A stretch of 30,439 bases of DNA from a virus. The stretch spans positions 1-30,439 of the IMG/VR virus record IMGVR_UViG_3300012920_000161, one strand, 5' to 3'. This document shows positions 1-8,946 of the stretch, piece after piece; position 1 is the first letter of the stretch; each line of letters opens with the position of its first letter. Position numbers and translations under genes: made by a program. The notes beneath the pieces are model-generated. The model made no database searches and was not told the DNA's origin. It saw only the letters and a program-made list of their open reading frames with translations.

Positions 1-68
1 AGTATATTTTTTGTTTAAGTAACCTCTTAGATTTAAAAGGTATAGACTTTATTATCAGTAATAAATAT

Positions 69-78
69 TATATATATA
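69..78 (-). promoter_or_regulatory. Possible late-promoter TA-box
   Basis: The 100 bases downstream of the first tail gene contain no open frame and, on the minus strand, an uninterrupted TATATATATA run followed by TATTTATTAC. The same kind of run occurs in the two other long gaps of the structural block. It could be the -10 box of a late promoter read by the phage's own gp55-type sigma for a gene beyond the window. This is inference from repetition in AT-rich DNA. An AGAGG ribosome-binding-like string follows at about 26-30, so the next gene probably starts just outside. Confidence 0.2.
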
Positions 79-100
79 GTGAAAAATTAAGGGATGCTTG

Positions 101-1171
101 CTAATTTGTGTCAAATCTCACAACAAAAGTCAATGATAATTCTCTATCATTTTTAATTGGTTTTGCAGTTTTACCTATTGCAAGTAATTCGTTTTCGTCA
201 TTGTAAAGACCTATGGTAGTAACGTATGTACTGAAATCAGAATGGGTTGCTTCTCCTATTAATTCAGTTCCCATTGTATATCCATTATTGTCAAATGAAC
301 CACTTCCATAACCAAGTCTTTCATATGGATAACTATCGTAAATAGTATTAGTTAAAAGTGTTTGCGGTACTCCAGCTGTTGTTATACTACCACTTTGTCC
401 TACCTTTAAACTTTTATTGGTACTATTCTGAAACTCATTTTCATCAGCAACACAAAGATATTCTCTTTCGTATATAGTTTGAGATGAATTAAATTTTATA
501 GAGAAACCGTCAGTACCGTTTCCAGTACCTACAGAAGAATATGAACCTGTATCTGTAATTACTACTATACCATCATTATAAAAAATATTTCCAACTAAAC
601 TTCCACTATTTTTAGCATCTGGAGTTCTATTAGAAAAACTAGAAGAATAAGCAACATCATATAAATTACCATAACCATCATCTTGTAAAATAATTGTAGA
701 ATCAGTGCTGTCGTCAGTTATTCTGACTGAAGATGGTTGTATTCTTTGACCATACAGTTTTTGAGGTACAGATATAACATTTGCAGTGCTGTGTAATTTT
801 CTAGTAAAAGGTCTTCTTAGATTTATTGAAGTATTTTGTAGATTGTCTACATAGGTATACTCTTCTACTGCATTAGAAGAAGTTGGTACTGCTCTATTAT
901 AATCTATATAACCTCGCATCTGTGTTATATCTCGATAATAAAGAGTATTAATAGAATGCCAATTAGGTACGTTATAAAAATCATTACCAGATATGGTTTT
1001 TGAAGATGCTGTTGAAGTGTCGAAACCATACAAATTAGAATCAGAACTTTTAGTTAATGGTACTGAATATAAACCGCTACCACTATCTGATTCTGAAAGC
1101 GTAAAAGTTTTATGAACTTCAAATGATGTTATAGATTTGTCATCTGGTTCAATGCTTTTCTTGAAAGACAT
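101..1171 (-). CDS. Distal tail/virion structural protein, paralogue A
   Basis: A 356-aa protein I cannot match to a named T4 product. It is rich in Ser, Thr, Asn and Gly, as beta-rich tail or fibre proteins often are, with no signal peptide or membrane segment. Its last ~45 residues (TIGLYNDENELLAIGK, then a charged stretch and a beta-like end) closely match the C-terminus of the next gene (TVGMYNDDNELLAIAK), so the two are paralogues or share a C-terminal domain. The start is supported by a near-perfect AGGAGG ribosome-binding site about 6 bases upstream of ATG. It lies 10 bases after the preceding gene, at the end of the baseplate/tail operon, so a role in a tail tip, fibre or decoration structure is inferred from position only. 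Confidence 0.75.
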   Translation of the reverse strand: MSFKKSIEPDDKSITSFEVHKTFTLSESDSGSGLYSVPLTKSSDSNLYGFDTSTASSKTISGNDFYNVPNWHSINTLYYRDITQMRGYIDYNRAVPTSSNAVEEYTYVDNLQNTSINLRRPFTRKLHSTANVISVPQKLYGQRIQPSSVRITDDSTDSTIILQDDGYGNLYDVAYSSSFSNRTPDAKNSGSLVGNIFYNDGIVVITDTGSYSSVGTGNGTDGFSIKFNSSQTIYEREYLCVADENEFQNSTNKSLKVGQSGSITTAGVPQTLLTNTIYDSYPYERLGYGSGSFDNNGYTMGTELIGEATHSDFSTYVTTIGLYNDENELLAIGKTAKPIKNDRELSLTFVVRFDTN

Positions 1172-1181
1172 TTAGAACCTC

Positions 1182-2225
1182 CTAGAAGTCAAGTTTAACT
1201 TTAATTAATGCCTCACGAGATTTTGATTTCAAGATTGGTTGACTTAGTTTTGCAATTGCTAACAACTCATTATCGTCATTATACATACCAACTGTTGTAA
1301 TGTAAGTCTTTGGGTCTGTTCTCAAACCTGGTATAATTTGTTTTACTCCTGCTACAGACTCCGTATAGTATGTCTCATTAGAAGTACTATTAAAATCCCC
1401 TGCTTTTGCTCTTACAAAGAAATGTCTTGATGTTATTTCTTCTTGTCTTTTAGCTTGAAAATAAGAACCACTTTTAATACTATCAAAAAGACGAGCATTG
1501 TTTCTGGAATCTGTATTAGAAGCTTGTGTTGTAATTAAGTTAGGTCCCTTAACAGTATCCTTTAATCTATCTGGGTTTAATAATAACACTCCTAAAGATG
1601 GATAAAATGTACCATATGAACCACTTGAAGCTGGTTCCGCGTTTGCTGCAGTATTTATCGTAGTACCACCTACTAGGGTTCCACTAACTATATTATACTC
1701 TGGAGCAAAATTACGTTGATTAGTGTTACCACCTTTGTTAGTCGAAGAATCATCAATTAATTTTATTAACTTTTGAGCACCACCAACGCTACCACTTATG
1801 TGTAATTCCCATCCTCCAGGTTCCATGCTTTCTCTAATTCTAGCTCTATTGAAACTTAAAGCATAAAAATGTTTTACAGAAGAATTAGGACCAAAAGTAA
1901 ACTTAGTTGTCTGTGGAGGATTAATCATGTTATTGAATTGACCATAAACTGCTGCAGTAGTTCTGTCACCTGTAGCACCTACAGTACCTAATGAACCACT
2001 ACCTTCTAAGTGACCATAAGCTATACCAAATTGAACTGAAGCTGAAGCATTAGTTGCGGGATTATGTCTATACACATCAACATTGTAATCACCTGTATTT
2101 GTATTTTGTGTTGAAGAACTAAAGAATGTAGTTATATTAGATGCACCATCCTGAAATAATCCAGAAGTAACAATAGCTACATCAGATACTTTATCGTCAT
2201 CAGTTAAATCTTTAAAAAAAGCCAT
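1182..2225 (-). CDS. Distal tail/virion structural protein, paralogue B
   Basis: A 347-aa Ser/Thr/Gly-rich protein beginning MAFFKDLTDDDKVSD. The opening resembles that of the downstream paralogue (MSFKKSIEPDDKSITS) and the C-terminal TVGMYNDDNELLAIAKLSQP segment matches it almost residue for residue, so similarity spans both ends while the middles differ. That pattern suits a virion protein whose exposed central part evolves quickly between conserved attachment domains. A GGAG ribosome-binding site precedes ATG and the gap to the upstream gene is 11 bases. No enzyme motif is visible. Role in the tail or on the capsid surface is inferred from context. Confidence 0.75.
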   Translation of the reverse strand: MAFFKDLTDDDKVSDVAIVTSGLFQDGASNITTFFSSSTQNTNTGDYNVDVYRHNPATNASASVQFGIAYGHLEGSGSLGTVGATGDRTTAAVYGQFNNMINPPQTTKFTFGPNSSVKHFYALSFNRARIRESMEPGGWELHISGSVGGAQKLIKLIDDSSTNKGGNTNQRNFAPEYNIVSGTLVGGTTINTAANAEPASSGSYGTFYPSLGVLLLNPDRLKDTVKGPNLITTQASNTDSRNNARLFDSIKSGSYFQAKRQEEITSRHFFVRAKAGDFNSTSNETYYTESVAGVKQIIPGLRTDPKTYITTVGMYNDDNELLAIAKLSQPILKSKSREALIKVKLDF

Positions 2226-2236
2226 TTTTTAATCTC

Positions 2237-2827
2237 CTATTGTGGACCCAAAGCATCGTTATCACTACTAGTATCTGCTTTTACTGATACTGTTACTATG
2301 TTAGTGACACCAGATTGTACGCCAGTTATGGTTATTGTAGTAGTTGCTGTAGGACTTGGTGTTCCAAAACTTTGTGCTTTTAATTCTACTGAATTACCAG
2401 TTTTAGTTTTAGTTGCAATGTCAATATCAGAAAACCTTAAAATATTTGTATTTTCAATCGAGAAGGTATACTCTTCTGCATTTCCACCTTTTGTAGTAGG
2501 TGATATTGCTATAGTAGCACCCGGTTCTATATTATTGTAAGATAATGTGTCTACTACTACTTTAACTCCACTTAGGACTTGATTGGTTAAAAAACTATTA
2601 AAAGTAGTTCTGTTAGGTGCTGCTTCCAAAAGGGACATATTTTCAATAACTGCACCATACGAATCAGTTCCATTAGGATGTGTTACGTCATAAAGTGTGT
2701 AGTCTATTTCCTCGTCACTAAGAGCAAATTTACTGATATTAAAATTACCACCTTGTGAAAGTATTTCTCTACCTCTTTTTGTTAATATAGCATCAACTGT
2801 GACGGTAGAATTGTCTAAAAATCCCAT
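2237..2827 (-). CDS. Virion structural protein with conserved MGFLDNSTVTVDAILTKRGR start
   Basis: A 196-aa protein. The N-terminal ~50 residues (an ILTKRGREILSQ helix, then FNISKFALSDEEIDY) form a conserved-looking block that I associate with uncharacterised structural proteins of marine T4-like phages. The remaining ~110 residues (about 80-190) are Thr/Val/Ile-rich with alternating beta pattern, resembling a bacterial Ig-like (BIG_2-type) domain. Such domains are common on phage tails and heads, where they bind carbohydrate weakly. GGAG lies 8 bases before ATG. It is the first gene of a three-gene group separated from the giant upstream gene by 89 bases, so it may have its own promoter. Exact location in the virion is unknown. 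Confidence 0.75.
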   Translation of the reverse strand: MGFLDNSTVTVDAILTKRGREILSQGGNFNISKFALSDEEIDYTLYDVTHPNGTDSYGAVIENMSLLEAAPNRTTFNSFLTNQVLSGVKVVVDTLSYNNIEPGATIAISPTTKGGNAEEYTFSIENTNILRFSDIDIATKTKTGNSVELKAQSFGTPSPTATTTITITGVQSGVTNIVTVSVKADTSSDNDALGPQ

Positions 2828-2853
2828 AATGTATCTCCATTAGAATTTGTTTA

Positions 2854-2887
2854 GTGATATATATAACTTTTCAAAAATAAATATCAC
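2854..2887 (-). promoter_or_regulatory. Intergenic AT-rich hairpin with TA-box
   Basis: The 89-base gap between two structural genes holds a 7-bp inverted repeat, GTGATAT/ATATCAC, with about 20 bases between the arms. Its 3' arm on the minus strand overlaps a TTATATATATC run some 30 bases upstream of the next ATG. The gap could be a processing site, a weak terminator without a T-tract, or a late promoter. There is no GC-rich stem, so factor-independent termination is unlikely. Assignment is tentative. Confidence 0.25.
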
Positions 2888-2916
2888 TTTGGTTAAGTTT
2901 TAATCAAAAATCTTTT

Positions 2917-5900
2917 CTAATCATCAATTACTTGTAAGTTACTATCTGCAGAATCAAAAGGTACTGCAACAGTTGGTGAAGTTACTCTTACTACTATTGA
3001 ACTATCTCCATCGATAGTGGTGTCTTTTGTATTTTTTACACCTTCATAAAAACTTCTATTCAATGGTAAAATAAATTGATATTCTGGGTCTAAATCAGTT
3101 TCTACTAATGACCTAGAAGTGTAGAAGTTTTTATAATTATTTGGATTTTTTATTTCACTCCTATCAAAATCTGCAGAACTAGTATAAAAGAATCTATATT
3201 CTCGATTACTAAAAGAAGTGCGATTGTTATCAATTATAGAGCAAGTTACTTCACTAAATACTCTATTAGGTCCTCCATATTTAACGGAAGAACTTATATA
3301 TAAATTTCTATCTTCGTAGTTATTATTAACACCTAAATTGTAAAGTGAAGGTGTTAAGAACACATCTCTATTATTTACTTCACCAGTATAATTTGGATAT
3401 TCGCTAGAAGGTGTTATTACAGACCTACTATCTTCATGTTCAACTTCAAAATTAGATATGTTAATTTCTCGTTCATAAAATGGTTGTGTAAATGTAGGAT
3501 TATTTTTTTGTACTGGTGATTTTGGTCTTTCAAAAATATTACCTTCAATTACAGTTCCTATATGTGCTTTTGCTCTTGCTGGTATAACTTTTCTTAATTG
3601 TTTAAAAACTGATTGGTCGTAGTATTTTATTAGTCGCATGTAATCAAAGAAATTGTTTTTACCAGTATACTTCTGAAAGTATTTATCAGAAGTGTTTTTA
3701 AGTTCTCTATAATTTTCTGAAAAATTATCGCGAGGGTCTCCCATCAATTCATTAAAATCTAAACTTGCAAATGCAGAAACAATATCTTCATTTACAATAT
3801 CTGTAGGAGAAAAATATATTCCAAGTTTTGGTGAATCTAATGGAGAAAAATCATTAGCACTTCTATCATATCTTTTATCTATATTGAGAGTAGCTCCACT
3901 ACCACTTAGATAGTTATTTTCAATTCTAATTTTTGTGGACATATTACGGTTAGGACCACTGTTAGGTATGATAGTTTTTGTTTTATCTATTACAGATTCA
4001 AAACTATTTATACTACTAAAATGATTAGCACTACCAGATTGTGTCGTGTTTTGATTTGGTCTTGAGTCTCTAATTGATGCACTACTTGCTAAAATTTTAT
4101 CATCATTAAATGCAAATCTACGAACTAACGTAGTAAATGAAGAGGTAGGACTATTACCAATATATGATTTTGGTGTAGCAACATGAATGTTAAATTTATC
4201 TTCGTCAAGAGGTTCAGTCCATAATCTGAACTCCATCATTGAACCAGATAATTTATTAGCATTTAATGGTGTAGTATTATTACCACCAATAAACAAATTA
4301 CCATTACCATTCCAAGCATTGTTGTATGACTGGGATACTGAACTTGAAATTATTAAATTTGTTTTGGAAGCTAATGTAATCCTATCTAAACCTGCATCAT
4401 ATTTTTTAACGAATAAATCATAACTAAATGCATCAGTAATACTATCTGTATTACTTGATACTTTTCTTAATGAAAAGTCATCCCAATATACAGTAGAACC
4501 TTCTTTTACATTTTCAAGTCTTATTCCTAATTTTGAAGTATTTGGAAACTTAATTGTCTTTTTTACTTGAACTTGCTTCCATTCAGTTTCATTTACACCT
4601 ATTCTTTCAGAAGATTTTATACCTCCATCCTTATTAGAATAATCAAATTCTTCATTCCAATCTACAACTTCTTCATTTGAGTCTAACTCAAATAAGTTAA
4701 TAGATACTACCGAATCTACTACACTTGCAGAAGCCTGAACAAAAGCAGAAAATAAATAAGTCTCTCCTAAAGATACATTAGCCAAAGAAGAATCATCTCC
4801 ACGATATTTGTGAGTATAAGAAACACCATCTCCTATTTTTCCAGAATTAAAATGTTTTAAACTTTTCGTACCTGTTCTTGCAACATTTGAACTACTTACT
4901 ACTTCTAAAGTACCTCTTTCTGCTCCAGTAAATGGATTGAATAGTCCTAAGTTAGTTGGAGTTTCTATAGAAGATGATGGAAATAATTCAGTATTAATTT
5001 TGTTTTTTCTTAACATTACAGAATAATATTCACCATCGTATACTGGTAGTAAAGAAGAACTAACTTCTTTGTATCCATCAGAACCAGATAACATAAACGA
5101 GACGGTACCTTTATTATCTGTAGAGCCATTATTTTTTACCTTTATTGCCCAATCTTCGTCTTTTTGTACAAGAACTTGATTAGAACCCGATAGAGTTTTG
5201 AATCTCAACTCAACTGTTTCAGGTTTTCTACTCGTTACTGAATCATTCGTCCAAGAAGTTTCTACGTATTGATTAGCTCTAAATCCTAAAGCTTTTGTAA
5301 ATTTTCTTGATATCTCAAAATCTGGTTTTTGACCTTCTTTTTGAAGTCCACCATATTCACGAACTCTAAGAACCGAACTAGGTATACCATAACAATTTAA
5401 AATAGCTTTTAAAGAACCAATCGTACCTTTTGATTTAAGAATGTAAGGCATACTTGATATCAATCTCTTAGTAATCTCTTTTGATATATCACCTTCTGGT
5501 GGTGAATCAAGAGAACCAGACGTATATAGTGAATATGATGTACCACTTAGTTTTTGACCAAAACCAACTCTACTTAAATCTAATAAATCTTTACCATCGT
5601 CCATAGACCAACCTAAAGATGCAGCTAAATTAAATAATAACTCTTTAGAAAATCCTTCACTTAAATTATTTTTTCTATCACTAATTTCTGCCATTGATTT
5701 TGTATATAACCATAATTCATCAAAATGTTGACCTACCATATCCATAAAATCTAAAAAGTATTTATTGTTAATATCATCTTTAATATGTTGTGGTAGTAGA
5801 TTAGATAACTTATTAAAGTTGTTAGTATCATATAAAGATGCAGAATAAATCTGTCCTGTTTTAGAATTGACAGAACCATACCAGTCAGTAAAAGAAGAAT

Positions 5901-6993
5901 TAGAAGAACTTACAGGTACAAATGGGTCTGCATATGTACCACTACCTGTTTTAGGCCAACTAGCATCTTTAAATTGTCCTATTGAACTCGTGACATAAGA
6001 TGAACTTACATTATATAGATAAGATTCATATCCATCAAAATTGTTTTTAACACCTGAAATTAAATTATCAAATCTTTGTAAATCTTTTTCTGAACCAGTT
6101 GTTCCTACTAAAGATGCACTTTGTTGAGTATAGCTTTCTATTTGTTTAATTTTATATTTAAAGTTTTCTAATCTTTTTTCAGCTGAGCTAAAATTAACAA
6201 AGTTTTCAAAATTAGAATAATCAATATTTAATTCAACTGGTTTTTCACTACCACTAATATATTTATCAATAATATTTTTTTGTAATTTAGAATCTGAAGT
6301 TATTAATTGATTATAATTTTTTAAATTAGTTTTTCTTGGTCTTATAGGTGAATTTAATTGAGAAGATTCTGTTGTTCTTAATACTACAACTTCTTCTTCC
6401 TCTTGGTCATATGGTATTAATTCAACTTCTTCAGTTAGTTGAGGTAATATCTCTTGAACTACATGAACATTATCTTTTTCTACTATATTATCTGATAACG
6501 GTTCGTATAATTTAAAAATAGTTGAATATGGAAAATCTGTAATTGTGTTTTTGTCAATAATTGCATTTGTGATTAATTTTAGATTATCATCACCGAAATG
6601 AATGTAGGTATTTAAAGCTCTTTTATTACCTATATTATTAGAAACACTTATATTATCAAATGTTTGATTAACTTTTATCAGGTCTTCTTCTGCTCCAATA
6701 GTTTCTCTATATTCAGACCAAGATTTATTAATTTTTATTTTATCACCATCCACCTCTAATATTTTAGCAACAAAAGGAGCAGTTATGATTGCAGGACCAA
6801 TATCCTTTGTACTTTCAGGGTCGTAATCATCTATGATAACATTTTCTTCTATATTACCATCGCCTTCTTCGCCTATTCTAACGGTAGCACCAGAATTATT
6901 ACCAGATGAAAAAGTAGTATTAGTACCGCCACCTGCACCTGCTGTAGTAGAATCGTCTTCACCAAAATCGTCAAAACTATTATATTCTGCCAT
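2917..6993 (-). CDS. Giant baseplate/tail protein (gp7 position) with split lectin-like domain
   Basis: A 1358-aa structural protein, the largest in the window. Residues 1-60 are acidic and Gly/Asn-rich. Residues ~400-550 hold a helical block (DELWLYTKSMAEISDR, then LISSMPYILKSKGTIGSLKA and ILNCYGIP) of a type I associate with baseplate wedge or tail-protein-I-like proteins. Residues ~575-665 and ~855-945 look like two halves of a LamG/concanavalin-like jelly roll (ETSWTND near the start, EFRLWTEPLD near the end). Between them, ~670-848 resembles a carbohydrate-binding module (SLKHFNSG, ETYLFSAFV, GSTVYWDDFSL). The C-terminal ~350 residues are unassigned. A strong GGAGG lies upstream of ATG. 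Its place after gp25 and gp6 matches that of T4 gp7, but homology to gp7 is inferred. The lectin-like parts may touch the host surface. Confidence 0.8.
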   Translation of the reverse strand: MAEYNSFDDFGEDDSTTAGAGGGTNTTFSSGNNSGATVRIGEEGDGNIEENVIIDDYDPESTKDIGPAIITAPFVAKILEVDGDKIKINKSWSEYRETIGAEEDLIKVNQTFDNISVSNNIGNKRALNTYIHFGDDNLKLITNAIIDKNTITDFPYSTIFKLYEPLSDNIVEKDNVHVVQEILPQLTEEVELIPYDQEEEEVVVLRTTESSQLNSPIRPRKTNLKNYNQLITSDSKLQKNIIDKYISGSEKPVELNIDYSNFENFVNFSSAEKRLENFKYKIKQIESYTQQSASLVGTTGSEKDLQRFDNLISGVKNNFDGYESYLYNVSSSYVTSSIGQFKDASWPKTGSGTYADPFVPVSSSNSSFTDWYGSVNSKTGQIYSASLYDTNNFNKLSNLLPQHIKDDINNKYFLDFMDMVGQHFDELWLYTKSMAEISDRKNNLSEGFSKELLFNLAASLGWSMDDGKDLLDLSRVGFGQKLSGTSYSLYTSGSLDSPPEGDISKEITKRLISSMPYILKSKGTIGSLKAILNCYGIPSSVLRVREYGGLQKEGQKPDFEISRKFTKALGFRANQYVETSWTNDSVTSRKPETVELRFKTLSGSNQVLVQKDEDWAIKVKNNGSTDNKGTVSFMLSGSDGYKEVSSSLLPVYDGEYYSVMLRKNKINTELFPSSSIETPTNLGLFNPFTGAERGTLEVVSSSNVARTGTKSLKHFNSGKIGDGVSYTHKYRGDDSSLANVSLGETYLFSAFVQASASVVDSVVSINLFELDSNEEVVDWNEEFDYSNKDGGIKSSERIGVNETEWKQVQVKKTIKFPNTSKLGIRLENVKEGSTVYWDDFSLRKVSSNTDSITDAFSYDLFVKKYDAGLDRITLASKTNLIISSSVSQSYNNAWNGNGNLFIGGNNTTPLNANKLSGSMMEFRLWTEPLDEDKFNIHVATPKSYIGNSPTSSFTTLVRRFAFNDDKILASSASIRDSRPNQNTTQSGSANHFSSINSFESVIDKTKTIIPNSGPNRNMSTKIRIENNYLSGSGATLNIDKRYDRSANDFSPLDSPKLGIYFSPTDIVNEDIVSAFASLDFNELMGDPRDNFSENYRELKNTSDKYFQKYTGKNNFFDYMRLIKYYDQSVFKQLRKVIPARAKAHIGTVIEGNIFERPKSPVQKNNPTFTQPFYEREINISNFEVEHEDSRSVITPSSEYPNYTGEVNNRDVFLTPSLYNLGVNNNYEDRNLYISSSVKYGGPNRVFSEVTCSIIDNNRTSFSNREYRFFYTSSADFDRSEIKNPNNYKNFYTSRSLVETDLDPEYQFILPLNRSFYEGVKNTKDTTIDGDSSIVVRVTSPTVAVPFDSADSNLQVIDD

Positions 6994-7009
6994 TACTTAG
7001 CTACCTCCA

Positions 7010-8407
7010 TTATGTCCATGTTTTACCACCCTTTTTAACTATTCTTATAACATTCGGTATATATAAAGTACTAGATACAACTTTACCACCGTCAGGTAAT
7101 TTTGATTCTATCCTTAATGTTACAGCTATATCAGTATTGTTATCTTTTAAATCTATTGTTATTTCACTACCATTAGTACTCTCTGTTTGATATCTGACAC
7201 CACCAGATTCAACTATTGAGGCTTTATCTGATTGAATTCCTCCTGTATAACTCTGACCTTGCGTAAAATCTTTACCACTAAGTGTCCAAGTATATCTTAC
7301 TAATGCAGTCTCAGATGGTTTAGTTGAAACTGACCTTAACGTGACTTTACCTCTCTCAAATTGTGGTGTTCTGTATTGTTCTGCTATACCTTGACGAATT
7401 ATTCTATTACGAGTTTTACCTCTATTTGTTTCGTAAAATTCTTTCCTTTCAGCTACTGTATTTTTATATGGATGACCACGTAATGCTAATTGTGATTGTA
7501 TCCTCCGGGATACACTGGATGTGGGTCTTCTTCTTCTCAGATTTTTATTAACCTCTGATTCTGTGCTAAAATCTAAGAACATTTTATTTAAAGTATTGTT
7601 TACCGTACTAGAACTACCATCTCTTATATTTACTAAGGATAAGTCACTAAAAATCCATCTAGCTTGTATATCACCAACAGTTTCTTCCTCAGGTATAAAT
7701 GATGGGTCTGGAGGAGGTGGTGGGAATATTTTTTGTTCTACGAAAACGTCATTTAGATATAGCAGGCCTCCTGCATAAGACTTAGGAACATCTTGAGATG
7801 CTTTTAAAATAAGGCTATCGGATAAAACTTCTTCAGAATTGACGTTTTTTTCATCGTGAAAATTTAATGAAAAATCTACTTTTTCTTTCCTTCTATCTTT
7901 TCCTGCAAAAAATAAATCATCTTGATATTGTTTATCATCTATGTTTTGACCTATCAATCTAATTTCAGTTCTGGTTGGTGATATCTCATGTAAAATATAT
8001 TTGTTTTCTTTTATAAAAAGTTTTTTATATGTAGAATCTGAGTGCGTCTCTCCATCCATAATAGTACCATCATCCATAATATGATAAGCACCATTCCATA
8101 TTTTATTATCACTATCAACTAATATAGTCTCATAAGAACCAGCTACTTTTCTTAAAAAATTATATCTAACTCTATACCTACCTCTATCGTAACCCATCTT
8201 TCTAAGTATAGTTCCTGTTTTTAATTTTACGCTCTCACCATCAATACTATAATCAGATTCTTCTACTATACTAGTTTCTAACAGATTATCATTTGTATCA
8301 TATAAAAATGCCTCAATGTAATCATTTTTATTGGAACCAAATCCTAAATCAACGGTTTGATTTTTAAATAATATTTCATTGTCTTTTTGATTTAACGTAC
8401 TTCTCAT
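7010..8407 (-). CDS. Baseplate/tail protein of unknown function
   Basis: A 465-aa protein not recognised by name. The first ~190 residues are mixed alpha/beta with repeated short strands (YIEAFLYDTNDNLLE, RYRVRYNFLRKV), resembling phage baseplate or fibre-network domains. A proline run (FPPPPPDPSF) at ~230-240 looks like a hinge. After an Arg-rich linker (NLRRRRPTSS), the last ~120 residues are Thr/Ser-rich beta sequence ending in a conserved-looking VRIVKKGGKTWT, plausibly an Ig-like domain. The start overlaps the upstream stop as ATGA, indicating translational coupling. The upstream neighbours are the gp6 region genes and the downstream one is the giant gp7-position protein, so it is probably a wedge component or wedge-fibre connector. 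Confidence 0.75.
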   Translation of the reverse strand: MRSTLNQKDNEILFKNQTVDLGFGSNKNDYIEAFLYDTNDNLLETSIVEESDYSIDGESVKLKTGTILRKMGYDRGRYRVRYNFLRKVAGSYETILVDSDNKIWNGAYHIMDDGTIMDGETHSDSTYKKLFIKENKYILHEISPTRTEIRLIGQNIDDKQYQDDLFFAGKDRRKEKVDFSLNFHDEKNVNSEEVLSDSLILKASQDVPKSYAGGLLYLNDVFVEQKIFPPPPPDPSFIPEEETVGDIQARWIFSDLSLVNIRDGSSSTVNNTLNKMFLDFSTESEVNKNLRRRRPTSSVSRRIQSQLALRGHPYKNTVAERKEFYETNRGKTRNRIIRQGIAEQYRTPQFERGKVTLRSVSTKPSETALVRYTWTLSGKDFTQGQSYTGGIQSDKASIVESGGVRYQTESTNGSEITIDLKDNNTDIAVTLRIESKLPDGGKVVSSTLYIPNVIRIVKKGGKTWT

Positions 8408-8946
8408 TCTACGGCCTCACCAGTTGGTATTAAGTTTAACTGCGACTCTTCAACTGTTTTTACGTTACTAACATCGTATTCTGCATAAAATATACCTACA
8501 TCATCAAATGGTTTTTTTTGATTATTTGAAATTAAAAAAATTGTTTTATCGTCAAAGTCATCACTACTCACTACATCACCATTCGATACACCTTCAGGAA
8601 GAACATTAGCAAACTCCGATTGTGCTAATTCAACTATGTTTCTATTTATTGTTTTTTCAAGTAAACTATTTGATACGTAAACTGGATATTTTACATTACT
8701 AATTGTCTTTGAAGCTTCTAAATCATTTTCATCTAATCCTATGCTCTCATATAATCCATCTTGTTCTATATTAGCATCTTCTATACCATTTGTAGATATT
8801 ATATCTTCAAAAGAATATAAAATACCATTACGTCTAAAATTTTCTGATTTTAATTCTTTTACTCTATCTAAATATTTGTCTCTTAATTCATTAACAAACT
8901 TTTGATAGAAATCAACATATTTTAATTGTTCTTTATTAAACGGCAT
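8404..8946 (-). CDS. Small baseplate-region protein
   Basis: A 180-aa acidic protein without a recognisable family. Residues 1-45 are strongly helical and charged (FVNELRDKYLDRVKELKSE), then a mixed region with a YPVYVSNSLLEK segment, and an acidic end. It begins in a TAATG overlap with the upstream stop and ends in an ATGA overlap with the downstream gene, so all three products are likely made in linked amounts. This fits a small structural subunit or assembly adaptor of the baseplate. No catalytic motif is seen. Confidence 0.7.
   Translation of the reverse strand: MPFNKEQLKYVDFYQKFVNELRDKYLDRVKELKSENFRRNGILYSFEDIISTNGIEDANIEQDGLYESIGLDENDLEASKTISNVKYPVYVSNSLLEKTINRNIVELAQSEFANVLPEGVSNGDVVSSDDFDDKTIFLISNNQKKPFDDVGIFYAEYDVSNVKTVEESQLNLIPTGEAVE

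Noticed and set aside
2298-2540. Open frames on the plus strand (for example 2298-2540, 7521-7778, 12474-13013)
   Set aside because: They are antisense to well-supported minus-strand genes, lack ribosome-binding sites and have shadow-like compositions. No plus-strand gene is convincing in the window.
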